Shown: positions 18,800 to 28,783 of the stretch, piece after piece
Layout of the letters: the number at the start of each line of letters is the position of its first letter
Numbering within the stretch: position 1 is the first letter of the stretch
Assembly: GCF_000183725.1 (NCBI RefSeq)
Contig: NC_014762.1
Span: forward strand, 806,001-870,000
Direction: 5' to 3'
DNA: 64,000 nt
Origin: Sulfuricurvum kujiense DSM 16994
Lineage (GTDB): Bacteria; Campylobacterota; Campylobacteria; Campylobacterales; Sulfurimonadaceae
Translations under genes and position numbers: made by a program
Notes under the pieces: model-generated
Database searches by the model: none
Told to the model about the DNA's origin: nothing
What the model saw: only the letters and a program-made list of their open reading frames with translations

Positions 18800-20515
18800 T
18801 TAGTTTAGTTTTTGAAAATAAGCCATCAAAGCGGTGTAGTCCAGCGGACGGCTGTGCCAATATCCTTGAATCGCGTAGCAGCCGATGAAATTTAAGATAT
18901 CAACCTGCTCTTTCGTTTCAGCCCCCTCAGCAATCGTTTTCATCTCCAAAGAGGCGGCTAACGTGATGATAGCTTCAATAATAGCTCTGTCTTGATGATC
19001 GCTAACAACATCGTCTACAAACGATTTATCGATTTTAAGGGTAGATACCGGGAATTTTTTAAGATAGGACATCGATGAATAGCCTGTACCGAAGTCGTCG
19101 ATTGAAAACGTGATTCCCAGATTGACGAGATCGTTCATCTTCTCTATAGCCATTTTCGGATTGATTACAAGGGCCCCCTCGGTGATTTCCAATTCAAGTT
19201 TTTCAGCTGGGAAGCGGGTCTCTTCCAAAATCTCTTTGATCGTCGTATTGAGTGCACTGTTTCGGAATTGTACCGGAGACAGGTTGACCGATATCTTCGG
19301 GATAAATCCGATTGTTTTTGAAAGTTCCATCATCGAGTTTAGCGCTTCTTTCAAAATCCATTCACCTAAAACAATGATCAAATCGGTCTCTTCGGCAATG
19401 GAGATAAATTGCCCGGGATTCATAAACCCGAGTTCGGGACTTTGCCATCGGACCAATACCTCTAATCCTATGAATTGATCCTCTTTGGTATCCCATTTCG
19501 GCTGATAGACCAGAAAAAGTTCATTGTTTTTCAATGCTTTTCGCAGACCGTTTTCAATGATAAGTGTTTCGGACGCAAAATCCCCTTTCGTCGGTTCGAA
19601 GAACAGATAGGTATTTTTCCCATTGATCTTAGCCCCGTACATTGCCATATCCGCCGCTTTTATAAGCAGTTCGCTGTTCTCTCCGTCTTGGGGATAGAGA
19701 GCGATTCCGATACTGGCGGTCATATAAATATCATTATTGTCGATAACAAACGGTGTTTTGATAGCTTCGTGAACATTTTTGGCAAACATTTCGACCGTTT
19801 TTTTGGAATCGACAAGCGCCGTTATAACGGCAAATTCGTCTCCTCCCAGACGGACAATAAAATGATTTTGCTCATTGATGGATGTAAAACGTTCCGCCAA
19901 TTTTTGCAAGAGTCTATCGCCTACCGTATGTCCTAGCGAATCGTTCACCATTTTAAAGCGGTCAAGGTCGATGTAGAGCAGTCCGAAATATTGACTGCTG
20001 CTGTTGGCTTGATTAATTCTGCTTTCGAGTTCATCGCGGAAAAAATTTCGGTTCGGAAGATTGGTGAGCGGATCAAATTTCGCTAAATGACGGATATGCT
20101 CTTCGGTCGTTTTGCGATCTTGTATATCTTCGATTATCCCTATGTAATGGGTTATGTTGTTGTTATCGTCGAAAACAGGGGAGATCGTTTCAAAACACCA
20201 GTAAATCGCACCGTTCTTTTTGCGATTTTTAAATTCCCCTTTCCAGGTATATCCTTGTGTAATCGTAGACCACATTTCATCATACAATTCGGGAGAATTG
20301 AGTCCCGATTTCATTTTTTTAGGGGTGGTTCCGATGAGTTCAGATTCTGAAAAGCCGTTAATCGTTACAAAAGCCTGATTGACGTATTCGATAACACCGG
20401 ATGAGTTTGTGATGATAATACCGTTTGCACTTTGCTGCAGGGCATGAGAAAGTATAGCCAGCTTTTTCTCATGGATGTGGGATGAGAGCTCGCTTCTGTT
20501 CAGACGCCGGCCCAA
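18800..20515 (-). CDS. PAS-GGDEF-EAL part of a split c-di-GMP sensor protein
   Basis: The C-terminal ~570 residues of what appears to be a single ~805-codon gene. A PAS/PAC domain covers about residues 20-135. The diguanylate cyclase domain has intact RLGGDEFAVI, and the EAL phosphodiesterase domain has EVLVRW in place of EALxRW. The metal-site region DDFGTGYSS and later residues look complete. The only start codon before the PAS domain is a TTG with no ribosome binding site. The preceding reading frame, in the same phase, continues upstream of a single TGA into the heme-sensor half. It is therefore either a pseudogene piece, a read-through product or an assembly error. Confidence 0.8.
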   Translation of the reverse strand: MGRRLNRSELSSHIHEKKLAILSHALQQSANGIIITNSSGVIEYVNQAFVTINGFSESELIGTTPKKMKSGLNSPELYDEMWSTITQGYTWKGEFKNRKKNGAIYWCFETISPVFDDNNNITHYIGIIEDIQDRKTTEEHIRHLAKFDPLTNLPNRNFFRDELESRINQANSSSQYFGLLYIDLDRFKMVNDSLGHTVGDRLLQKLAERFTSINEQNHFIVRLGGDEFAVITALVDSKKTVEMFAKNVHEAIKTPFVIDNNDIYMTASIGIALYPQDGENSELLIKAADMAMYGAKINGKNTYLFFEPTKGDFASETLIIENGLRKALKNNELFLVYQPKWDTKEDQFIGLEVLVRWQSPELGFMNPGQFISIAEETDLIIVLGEWILKEALNSMMELSKTIGFIPKISVNLSPVQFRNSALNTTIKEILEETRFPAEKLELEITEGALVINPKMAIEKMNDLVNLGITFSIDDFGTGYSSMSYLKKFPVSTLKIDKSFVDDVVSDHQDRAIIEAIITLAASLEMKTIAEGAETKEQVDILNFIGCYAIQGYWHSRPLDYTALMAYFQKLN

Positions 20516-20533
20516 AAAGAAAAGGAGACCGAA

Positions 20534-20536
20534 TCA
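20534..20536 (-). other. In-frame TGA splitting a sensor gene
   Basis: The reading frames on both sides are in the same phase. Together they would encode a membrane helix NLLVSHLLIWVV-x-FGLLFFLGRRLN, where x is this TGA. TGG (Trp) would fit the helix. I see no convincing selenocysteine hairpin directly downstream, and Sec inside a membrane helix would be odd. Confidence 0.75.
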
Positions 20537-21217
20537 GACAACCCATATGAGTAGGTGGCTTACAAGAAGATTTTGTATCGAGCTGCTTTTAAATGAGTCA
20601 AACAACCCAAGGGGAATGGTGACATCCGTCCCCCCTCTGAGTTCGCCGACTTTGAGTCCCGTCCATGCGTGGCATTTCATGCACCCTTGCTCCATATACA
20701 TCGGTTGCATCACCCGTAAAGAAGCGTTCCCGTCATTTAGAATCACCTCTTTAAAAAACTCTTTTTTACCGCGGCTCAATTCATCAAGCGCTTTCATTTC
20801 CCATGCATCGGGGGCATTTTCCGGATTGAGGTACATTTTACCGGTAATTCGGGCTTTGATTCCATACAGATTAGAGTAGTCATGCATGATTTCGCGTAAC
20901 ATGCTGGCCGGATTATAAAGGGTCAGTGTCTGGCCTGAGGGAGTGGTAATGTCGCGCTCTTTTATGTCGGCTAGGAATTCGACAGGCTTGGTATCTTCGT
21001 TGACAATAAGATAGGCCCCGCCGTGCCGTGTCGCCCAGAGCCTGAATGCCCGATCTTTATTGAGATTGGTTTGGGCTTCCAGTTCGGCGAGCTGCAAAAC
21101 CTGCTGATTGACATTGATGATGTTCCAGATCAATGATGACATGACTAAAAGCATAAATCCGATCAAGATAAATCGGAAATATCTGGAAAGTACCGATTTT
21201 CGAAAGTTTTTAAGCAT
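20534..21217 (-). CDS. Heme-binding (Tll0287/DUF3365-like) sensor part of split c-di-GMP protein
   Basis: The N-terminal 227 codons of the split sensor. A membrane helix (about residues 15-38) precedes a periplasmic domain that ends in CMKCH (residues 179-183), a c-type heme attachment site in the Tll0287-like/DUF3365 context (QPMYMEQGCMKCHAW). The family has a PAS-like fold with covalent heme and probably senses redox state or a gas. After it begins the second membrane helix, which the TGA interrupts. If the TGA is real, only a membrane-tethered heme domain without output would be made. The intact design would be heme sensor, membrane, PAS, GGDEF, EAL. Confidence 0.8.
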   Translation of the reverse strand: MLKNFRKSVLSRYFRFILIGFMLLVMSSLIWNIINVNQQVLQLAELEAQTNLNKDRAFRLWATRHGGAYLIVNEDTKPVEFLADIKERDITTPSGQTLTLYNPASMLREIMHDYSNLYGIKARITGKMYLNPENAPDAWEMKALDELSRGKKEFFKEVILNDGNASLRVMQPMYMEQGCMKCHAWTGLKVGELRGGTDVTIPLGLFDSFKSSSIQNLLVSHLLIWVV

Positions 21218-21392
21218 GTGTCAATCTTTTTAATCATCAATTTGATCTATTATAGAGGGATTAGTATTAAGATTTATTTATAAAATAACGGAATTTTCAA
21301 TGTGCATTGTCTTAAAAATTATTTTTATTTAAACAGACTTTTTTTATTTACTTTGGTAATACAAATCAGAGGATTTAGAGTAAAATCTTAAA

Positions 21393-23978
21393 ATGAAGGC
21401 AATAACTCTTTCGGAATTATTTTCGGTATACACTACCTCTGAAGAGGGGATAAGTGATGAAGAAGCAGAACGCCGACAACGTCAATACGGACTCAATACT
21501 CTTCCCAAAATAGCGACCATCTCTCTTTACAACAGATTGGTATCCCAATTCACCCATTTTTTTGCCCTTTTGTTATGGGCGGCTGCAGCAATCAGTTTTG
21601 CGATTGCGTGGATTGATCCTGCCTCAAATATGCTTCCGATCGGGTGGGCCATCGTCATTGTCATCGTTCTTAACGGCGTATTCGGTTTCTATCAGGAATT
21701 TCGTACCGAGAAAAGTCTAGAGGCATTGAGAAGTATGCTCCCTATAAAAGTACGTGTACACCGCGGGGGGATTGAGCGAATCGTGATGGCCGAAGAGCTT
21801 GTACCGGGTGATATCGTACTTTTATCGGAAGGGGATAAAGTCCCTGCCGATATTTATGTGATTCGTGCATTTGACGTATGGGTGAACGAGAGTGCACTGA
21901 CCGGAGAGAGCGAACCGGTATCGGCGGATGCATTGGGAAGCGGGCATACTAAGAGCCTTTTATATTCGGGAACCTATATTGTCAAAGGGGAAGCACGAGG
22001 GGTTGTCTATGCGACGGGCAAAGAGAGCCGATACGGTACAATCGCCGCGTTGACTCAGAGCGTGGAGTCGGGTGAGGGGCATTTGCATAAAGAGATAGCC
22101 CATATCTCCAAGATCATTGCCTTTACATCGTTTGTTATAGCGGCTGGATTGATCGTTATCGGCGGGGCAGGCGGGTTTGAACTCTGGAAAACGTTTTTGT
22201 TTGCACTGGGTGTCTTGGTCGCTTTGATTCCCGAGGGGCTGCTGCCGACTGTGACGCTGGCATTGGCGTTTGGAGCACAGAGGATGGCATCCAAGGGATT
22301 TTTGGTTAACGGCCTCTCCGTTATCGAAAATTTGGGAGCAGTGAGTGTTATCGCTACCGATAAAACGGGGACAATTACCCAAAATAAAATGGAAGTAACG
22401 GCATGGAAAGAGGAGGGAAGTGAGGAACCCTCATCACTTTTGCTCGATGCGGCGCTGTTATGCAACCGTGCCGACGAACAAAACGGTGATCCCGTAGAGC
22501 GGGCATTGCTCACATTTGCAAGTAGCTATACCGATGTAGTGCATCGTCGCAGCGAGTTGCCGATGCTTAGTGATTACCCATTTGATTATCATCTCAAAAG
22601 GATGAGCACGATCCATAAGGGGGAAGATGGTTTTTTGCTTTATTGCAAAGGGGCACCTGAAGTTATTTTGGGACTTTGTGATGAGGTAATGACATCTGAG
22701 GGCAAACACAAGATTGATGATATGATGCATCAAAAATTGATGGAACAACATGACGTCTTGGCTTCATCGGGCTATCGGGTAATCGCGTTTGCGATGAGGG
22801 AATTTGATCTATTGCCCTCATCACGTCAGGACGCCGAAAATGCGCTTCAGTTTATCGGATTTATTGCCATGGTCGATCCGTTGCGCGAGGATATCGAAGA
22901 AGCTGTCAGGTTATGCCATAAAGCGGGGATACGAGTGTTGATGCTGACGGGGGATCACCCTATCACCGCGGCCACCATCGGAATGAAGGCCGGGATTATC
23001 GCTTCTGAAACGGAAGTCACAAACGGTGAATATCTGGAAAAACTCCCTTCTTCCGCGATCAAGCGGCTGTTACGTCATAATCATGTATTTGCCCGAGTCT
23101 CTCCCGAGCAAAAACTTTTTCTTGTGACTTTGTTAAAAGAGATGGGGGAAACGGTAGCCGTAACGGGGGATGGTGTCAATGACGCTCCGGCACTGAAACG
23201 TGCCGATGTCGGTATCGCGATGGGTTCGGGTACGGATGTCGCGAAGCAATCCGCCGATGCTGTTTTGATGGATGATCATTTTGCCACGATCGTAAAAGGG
23301 ATCGAGGAGGGGCGTGCCGTTTATGAAAATATACGCCGCTTTATCACCTACATGCTCTCCAGCAATCTTCCCGAAGCGGTTCCGTATGTATTGTTCTTTT
23401 GGATAGGACTTCCGTTGGCTCTTCCCGTTCCGCTGGTACTCGCGATCGATTTGGGAACTGATATTATGCCCGGATTGGCACTTGGATTGGAACCCCCGCA
23501 CAAAGGATTGATGATACAAAAACCCCGCAGTAAAAAAGAGCGGATACTGACAGCCGGGGTTTATTTCCGGGCATTCGGATTTTTAGGACTTATTACCGCG
23601 ATACTCTCTATGGGGCTTTTTTGGTGTTACCTAAAAGCCCACGGCTGGAATGGCGGGCCGCTTTCGTGGAATGATCCGATTTATCTTCAAGCGACGACAT
23701 TAACGTTTAGCGCGATAGTTTTCGCTCAAATCGCTAACGGATTATCGTGTCGAAGCGCTAGAGAATCGTTGTTTACAATCGGATGGTGGAATAACCGTTA
23801 TTATTGGGGTGGAGTAGGTGTAGAATTGGGACTTTTGCTTCTTTTGATCTTTTTTACTCCCCTCAGTACCGTTTTCGGCACTGTTGCATTTGATCCGATC
23901 TACTGGTGGGGCGTTGTTGCCGTTACCGTAACGGTGTTGGCTGCCGAAGAGGGGAGAAAATGGATAAAACGGTTTTAG
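21393..23978 (+). CDS. P2-type cation-transporting ATPase
   Basis: An 861-residue P-type ATPase. The actuator motif is TGES (residues 170-173). The phosphorylated Asp is D323 in DKTGTITQNKM. The hinge is TGDGVNDAPALKRADVGIAMG. Membrane helix 4 carries VALIPEGLLPTVTLAL (PEGLL at 280-284). PEGLL is the form found in Na,K-ATPase-like and some Ca2+ pumps, so Ca2+, Na+ or another hard cation is likely rather than Cu or Zn; no N-terminal metal-binding CxxC is present. A cation_ATPase_N domain opens the protein. Four bases overlap with the convergent c-di-GMP gene at the 3' end. Confidence 0.9.
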   Translation: MKAITLSELFSVYTTSEEGISDEEAERRQRQYGLNTLPKIATISLYNRLVSQFTHFFALLLWAAAAISFAIAWIDPASNMLPIGWAIVIVIVLNGVFGFYQEFRTEKSLEALRSMLPIKVRVHRGGIERIVMAEELVPGDIVLLSEGDKVPADIYVIRAFDVWVNESALTGESEPVSADALGSGHTKSLLYSGTYIVKGEARGVVYATGKESRYGTIAALTQSVESGEGHLHKEIAHISKIIAFTSFVIAAGLIVIGGAGGFELWKTFLFALGVLVALIPEGLLPTVTLALAFGAQRMASKGFLVNGLSVIENLGAVSVIATDKTGTITQNKMEVTAWKEEGSEEPSSLLLDAALLCNRADEQNGDPVERALLTFASSYTDVVHRRSELPMLSDYPFDYHLKRMSTIHKGEDGFLLYCKGAPEVILGLCDEVMTSEGKHKIDDMMHQKLMEQHDVLASSGYRVIAFAMREFDLLPSSRQDAENALQFIGFIAMVDPLREDIEEAVRLCHKAGIRVLMLTGDHPITAATIGMKAGIIASETEVTNGEYLEKLPSSAIKRLLRHNHVFARVSPEQKLFLVTLLKEMGETVAVTGDGVNDAPALKRADVGIAMGSGTDVAKQSADAVLMDDHFATIVKGIEEGRAVYENIRRFITYMLSSNLPEAVPYVLFFWIGLPLALPVPLVLAIDLGTDIMPGLALGLEPPHKGLMIQKPRSKKERILTAGVYFRAFGFLGLITAILSMGLFWCYLKAHGWNGGPLSWNDPIYLQATTLTFSAIVFAQIANGLSCRSARESLFTIGWWNNRYYWGGVGVELGLLLLLIFFTPLSTVFGTVAFDPIYWWGVVAVTVTVLAAEEGRKWIKRF

Positions 23979-26900
23979 CTTTTCGGTAAGTTGAGTACAA
24001 ATGTTTTGAACGTCTCTGCGGGGATGGGTTTGCTGAAATAATATCCCTGCACTTCTTTACATCCGTTTTGTCGGAGCAGATCAAGCTGCTCAGCCGTTTC
24101 AACCCCTTCGGCGATGGTGATCATATTTAGGCTGTGCGCCATATTGACGATCGTATTGACAATCGTTTGGTCTTCGGCATTATCGGCGATGTCATGGATG
24201 AACGATTGATCTATTTTGAGCTTATAGACCCGAAATTTTTTGAGATAGTTAAGTGAAGAATATCCGGTTCCGAAATCATCAATCGACATTCGTATTCCGT
24301 GATCATGGAGTGTATTCATAATATCGATAGCCTGAAGCGGATTTTCCGAAGCGATCCGTTCCGTTAGTTCAAGTTCGAGGTATTGCGGAGGCAGATGAAG
24401 TTCATCCAGGATACCCACAATTTGAGAAACCAAATTCGGGTCTCGAAATTGGATAGCGGAGAGATTGACGGCCATAATAAAAGGTTCCAACCCCTCATCT
24501 ATCCACAGTTTGAGTTGTCCGAGCGCTTGGCGCAGTACCCATTCCCCGATAGCAATGATTTGGCCGCTCTCTTCGGCAATTGGAATAAATTCTGAAGGAG
24601 AGATGGCTCCGAGTGTCGGATGAGTCCATCGCAATAGTGCTTCGGCACCGATAAGTTGCTGGGTCTCTATGGAGAGCTGAGGTTGGTAGTAAAGTTCCAT
24701 TTGATTACGCACTAATGCAGAGCGCAGGGCATTTTCAAGTTCGAGATTTCGCGTCGAACGCTCCTGAATTTCAGGGGCAAAAAAACGGTAGCAGTTCCGT
24801 CCGTCATGTTTTGCGCGATACATCGCCGCATCGGCTGCCTGGGAAAGTTCGGTAAGGTTCGTTCCGTCGATCGGATAAAGGGCAATCCCGATGGATAGAG
24901 TGACGGAGAGATCATGGTTTTGAAGTTGATAAGGCTGTGAAACGTACTCTACGAGTTTTTCGGCTACGTGCGCCGCATGGTCAGAATCTGCACTCGGTAA
25001 AAGAATCATAAACTCATCTCCCCCCTGACGAGAGAGGGTATCCGCCTCATTAAGCACCGATAGGATGCGTGAAGCGACTTGAACGAGCATCTCATCGCCG
25101 ACATGGTGTCCGAGGGTGTCATTGATGTATTTGAAATGGTCAAGATCCACATAGAGTAATGCAAGCGAACTTTGGTTATTCTCGGCAATATGTATGGCGT
25201 AATCGACCCGATCGTTGAGCAGAGTGCGGTTCGGAAGTCCTGTAAGGGGATCAAAATGGGCGAGCCAATGGACTTTCTCTTCGGTTGTTTTTTGGACCGT
25301 AATATCCTGAACCGAACCGTGAATGTCAATCACTTCACCGTTTCGGACGAGAGGGGTACTGATAACACGAATCCATTTTTCATTCCCTTTAAGTGTCACG
25401 ATATACAGCTCAAGATCACTAGAGGTCGCCTGATAAATCGCTTGATCCAAAGCCGTTTTGACTTTTTCATGCCATTCTCCGTGAAAGACGCTTAGACCGG
25501 TTTCTAGCGTGATGGTATCATTCGGATCCATGTCGAAAATCTGTGCCGCTTCTTTCGTCCAGGTTACGGCATTGGTTTTCAGATTGATTTCCCATCCGCC
25601 GATATGGGCAATGGCGCTCATTTCTTCAAGAAGCTGTTCGGTTTGATGGAGTCGCACTTCTGACAATGCCCGATTCGTTTCATGATCAAAATTTTCCATG
25701 GCAAAGCTGATATCCATGGTCATCTCTTTGAGCAATTCTTGACTTGAAGGGTCAAAAGCGTTGCGCTTGTACGAGTAGACGGTGAATGCCCCTACGACTT
25801 CACCGAACAAATGAAACGGTAATGCCGCGGAAGCTTTCCATCCTGCCGTCATGGCCCGTTCATGCCAGGGGGCGGTTGAAGGGTCGTTTAGGAAATCTTG
25901 GCACCAATAGGGGCGATTTTCCCGTATAGCGGTACCTGTCGGTCCTCTGCCGGCTACCGTATCGGGCTGCGTGGAAATCTCTATTCCGTCGAGATAATGA
26001 TGTGTATCTCCGTACGAAGCGACCGGTTTGACAAGTTTGGTTATCGGGTCAATCAGCCCGATCCACGCCATGGCGATACTATGTTCAGAAACAATCCCTT
26101 TGCAGATTTCCTGGAAAAGCTCTTCAGGGGTGGATGAACGGACAATCGCTTTATTACAGTGGCTGAGAGCTGCATAGAGAAGGGAAAGCTGTTCGATACG
26201 TACTTCATGATTATGGCGTTCCGTAATATCACGTGCGATTCCCAAAACGCCCAGAAGATTCCCTTTTTCATCCATCATAGGGGTTTTGACGGTCTCAAGA
26301 AGGGCTCGGTGTCCATCATCCCTAAAGGTAACCCATTCTTCATTGATGGCGGGCATATTACTTTGCATGACGATACGGTCTTTTTGGCGGAAAAAATCGG
26401 CTAAATCTTTGTCGACAAAATCGTAATCGCTTTTTCCGACGATCTCTTCCTCCTTCGCACCGAAAAAGCGTTCAAACGGCGGGTTGCACAGGAGATATAT
26501 GCCGTTACTGTTTTTAAGCCAGATGAGATCGGGAATGGTATCGAGTAAAGTATGAAGATGATTTTTGGTTTCTAAAATCTCAGAAGTACGCTCCTGAACC
26601 CGTTTTTCGAGGATCCGGCGGTGGTTTCGAAGTTCGAAATGTTGCTTGGCAATGTATCCCATCAGAAAGCTGATAAAAAAACCGAGTGTCCCCTGCAGTG
26701 CCAATATCACCCATGAGGTATGCCATCCATTGGCGGGAGCGATATTTAATGTCCATTGTACGTTAGGGAGCTTTATAACTGTTTTAACGGGCTGATCCAG
26801 TACATTGTCACCTGAGGAGGCGATAATCTGCATCTGTTTTGTTTTTGGATGGATTCGCGTAAGCGTATATTCATATCCGTTTTCGGTTAGATTTTTCAGT

Positions 26901-27493
26901 GCACTGGCATGAAGAATTTCCGGAAAACGGATAACAATGAGGATAAATCCCCAAAACTTCTTCTCCTTTCCGATAAATACGGGAAAACGGCTTACAAGCC
27001 CGTCTCCACCCTGTACCAGATGCAGAGGGCCTGCAAGTGTGAGTTTTCCGCTTTTGCGCGCAAGGAGCGCTTCAGTCTGCTGATGCGGATCGGCCAATAG
27101 GTTAAAGCCTACCGCCTTTTCATTTCCTTTGTAGGGTACAACACGGGTGATAATCCCACCCGGTGCAAGGGCAATTTCCGAAATAAGGGGATAAAAGGCT
27201 ACGAGTTTTTCGGCAATAAAGTTAAAATTGTTTATCGCTCCGTTTTCATGTACGGTTGAAGCGAGCGGATAGCTAAGTGCCATAATTTGATGGATATTTT
27301 TATGTAAACGGAAAACATTATCTTTTGCAATATCGTCGATTTCATGTTTCATCTCTTTGACATGCATCGAATCGAAATGCCAAATTACACCGGCCGATAC
27401 GGCGAAAGTAATGAGAAAAACAAATATACCCGCTCTTAACTCTTTCGCATGGTAGGTGTTCGATAGAGAAAAAGATGGAAATAATGAAGCCAT
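23975..27493 (-). CDS. Multi-sensor GGDEF-EAL protein (CHASE-PAS-GAF-PAS-GGDEF-EAL)
   Basis: A large (1172-residue) membrane-bound enzyme likely to make or break c-di-GMP. Helix 1 is at about residues 21-39. A periplasmic CHASE-type ligand domain follows (about 60-235), with helix 2 near 265-285 and then a coiled coil. PAS 1 starts near LDTIPDLIWLKNSNGIYLLCN, and a GAF domain lies around 450-600. PAS 2 is followed by a GGDEF domain with intact RQGGDEFMIL and an EAL domain with canonical EALLRW and DDFGTGYSS. Both catalytic signatures are complete, so either activity is possible. The ligand is unknown. It shares the GGDEF-EAL architecture of the split sensor on the other side of the ATPase gene. 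Confidence 0.92.
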   Translation of the reverse strand: MASLFPSFSLSNTYHAKELRAGIFVFLITFAVSAGVIWHFDSMHVKEMKHEIDDIAKDNVFRLHKNIHQIMALSYPLASTVHENGAINNFNFIAEKLVAFYPLISEIALAPGGIITRVVPYKGNEKAVGFNLLADPHQQTEALLARKSGKLTLAGPLHLVQGGDGLVSRFPVFIGKEKKFWGFILIVIRFPEILHASALKNLTENGYEYTLTRIHPKTKQMQIIASSGDNVLDQPVKTVIKLPNVQWTLNIAPANGWHTSWVILALQGTLGFFISFLMGYIAKQHFELRNHRRILEKRVQERTSEILETKNHLHTLLDTIPDLIWLKNSNGIYLLCNPPFERFFGAKEEEIVGKSDYDFVDKDLADFFRQKDRIVMQSNMPAINEEWVTFRDDGHRALLETVKTPMMDEKGNLLGVLGIARDITERHNHEVRIEQLSLLYAALSHCNKAIVRSSTPEELFQEICKGIVSEHSIAMAWIGLIDPITKLVKPVASYGDTHHYLDGIEISTQPDTVAGRGPTGTAIRENRPYWCQDFLNDPSTAPWHERAMTAGWKASAALPFHLFGEVVGAFTVYSYKRNAFDPSSQELLKEMTMDISFAMENFDHETNRALSEVRLHQTEQLLEEMSAIAHIGGWEINLKTNAVTWTKEAAQIFDMDPNDTITLETGLSVFHGEWHEKVKTALDQAIYQATSSDLELYIVTLKGNEKWIRVISTPLVRNGEVIDIHGSVQDITVQKTTEEKVHWLAHFDPLTGLPNRTLLNDRVDYAIHIAENNQSSLALLYVDLDHFKYINDTLGHHVGDEMLVQVASRILSVLNEADTLSRQGGDEFMILLPSADSDHAAHVAEKLVEYVSQPYQLQNHDLSVTLSIGIALYPIDGTNLTELSQAADAAMYRAKHDGRNCYRFFAPEIQERSTRNLELENALRSALVRNQMELYYQPQLSIETQQLIGAEALLRWTHPTLGAISPSEFIPIAEESGQIIAIGEWVLRQALGQLKLWIDEGLEPFIMAVNLSAIQFRDPNLVSQIVGILDELHLPPQYLELELTERIASENPLQAIDIMNTLHDHGIRMSIDDFGTGYSSLNYLKKFRVYKLKIDQSFIHDIADNAEDQTIVNTIVNMAHSLNMITIAEGVETAEQLDLLRQNGCKEVQGYYFSKPIPAETFKTFVLNLPKS

Positions 27494-27709
27494 TAGAAAC
27501 CTATTCGTGTACTTTTTCGATTATACATGTGGTATAGAAATCAAATAATAACCCCAATACGTGATTTTTCGGTTATTTTTTCTAAGATTTATTGAAAAGA
27601 TAATACTGAGTGAGTATAGCACCGTTACTGTAAAACCTGTCTGTGTAAATCGAAACATGAAAATAGTTTTATGATACAATCATTATTAGCTCAGGAAGAG
27701 GAGGGTTCT

Positions 27710-28147
27710 ATGCTTTCAGAATTCAAAAAATTTCTCATTTCCGGCAATGTAGTGGATATGGCGGTCGGATTTATTTTCGGGGCGGCATTTGCTACGGTCG
27801 TCAAATCGTTGGTATCCAATATCATTATGCCGCCTATCGGATTGCTGATGGGAGGAGTCGATTTTTCGTCATTGTTTATCGCATTGGATGGTAAAGAATA
27901 CCTCTCTTTGTCCGCACTGGATGCGGCAGGTGCGCCGGCGATCAAACTGGGGGTGTTTTTTAACGATGTGATATCCTTCACAATTCTAGGATTTGTGATG
28001 TTTATGATGGTAAAAGCCTACAATAAACTTAAAGTAGCAGAACCTGTAAATGAACCGGCTGCACCGACAACCAAGGTTTGTCCCGAATGTGCGATGGATA
28101 TACCGCAGGCGGCAAAACTATGCCCGCACTGCCGCACTGCTCAGTAA
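27710..28147 (+). CDS. mscL: Large-conductance mechanosensitive channel with zinc-ribbon tail
   Basis: MscL opens under membrane tension to release solutes during osmotic downshock. The N-terminus EFKKFLISGNVVDMAVGFIFGAAFATVVKSLV and the second helix (FTILGFVMFMMVKAYNKL) are diagnostic. In place of the usual short cytoplasmic helix, the protein ends in CPECAMDIPQAAKLCPHC, two CxxC pairs forming a zinc ribbon. ATG at 27710 follows GAGGAGGG; an ATG 13 codons upstream would add residues foreign to the family. Length 145. Confidence 0.95.
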   Translation: MLSEFKKFLISGNVVDMAVGFIFGAAFATVVKSLVSNIIMPPIGLLMGGVDFSSLFIALDGKEYLSLSALDAAGAPAIKLGVFFNDVISFTILGFVMFMMVKAYNKLKVAEPVNEPAAPTTKVCPECAMDIPQAAKLCPHCRTAQ

Positions 28148-28151
28148 GTAT

Positions 28152-28171
28152 ACTTTCCCTCCGAGGGAAGT
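28152..28171. terminator. Hairpin between convergent genes
   Basis: ACTTTCCCT and AGGGAAGT pair around a CCG loop, with one bulged T. It sits between the convergent mscL and the next gene and could terminate both, although neither side has a clear T-tract. Confidence 0.4.
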
Positions 28172-28180
28172 GATTAATGC

Positions 28181-28744
28181 TTAGGCCGTGGTATCAAGCA
28201 CTTTTCCTCCTAAGGAGGTGATTTTTTCATCGATGCTTGCTAATGCTTTATCCAGTGTTTCATAGGAAATATCGGGTAGTTTGCCTCCCCATAGTTTTTC
28301 TGCTTCATTAAATCCCTGAATGATCCCTTCGCGGCCAGCTTTGAGTTTTTCGATATCATCTCCGCCGCCGCTCAATACAAAATCCGATAATCGCGTTGAC
28401 GTTTTAGAGACACCGAAATAGCCATCCTCGCTCACCAGAGCTTTGGCTTCATCGGGGGTCATATCGGCGATCGGTTTTCCGGTATAGCCGATCGATTGAA
28501 AATCGATGCTGTTGAGTATATCTTTGACTTTGGCGAAATCAAACGGAGCGCTTTGTGCCTGGAGGTTATTGGATGAATAGCTCTCTACCTGAAGGCTGTA
28601 TTCGACAAGATACGCCTGAGAGAGGGTTTTACCGGAAATCTCGCCGCTTTTGATTTTGTTTTTAAACTCTTCGCTCTCTTTTTCGTTGAGTGACATACCG
28701 CTTTGTGCATAAGGGTTGAGTGATATTCCGCTTCCGATTTGCAT
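28181..28744 (-). CDS. Conserved Campylobacterota hypothetical protein
   Basis: A 187-residue soluble, acidic protein of unknown function. The opening MQIGSGISLNPYAQ and the central FDFAKVKDILNSIDFQSIGYTGKPI resemble proteins in this phylum that databases often label hydrogenase-4 component G. I consider that label unsupported, because no hydrogenase genes are nearby and no metal motif is visible. No signal peptide. AAGGAG stands before the ATG. It faces mscL and is followed on the same strand side by the MacB-like operon's end. Confidence 0.65.
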   Translation of the reverse strand: MQIGSGISLNPYAQSGMSLNEKESEEFKNKIKSGEISGKTLSQAYLVEYSLQVESYSSNNLQAQSAPFDFAKVKDILNSIDFQSIGYTGKPIADMTPDEAKALVSEDGYFGVSKTSTRLSDFVLSGGGDDIEKLKAGREGIIQGFNEAEKLWGGKLPDISYETLDKALASIDEKITSLGGKVLDTTA

Positions 28745-28783
28745 GATAACTCCTTGTCTCTAAATTAAGATAATATCGGCCGT

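Noticed and set aside
20490-20536. Selenocysteine insertion at the in-frame TGA
   Set aside because: No stable hairpin with a suitable loop is visible directly downstream, and the residue falls in a membrane helix where Trp fits better.
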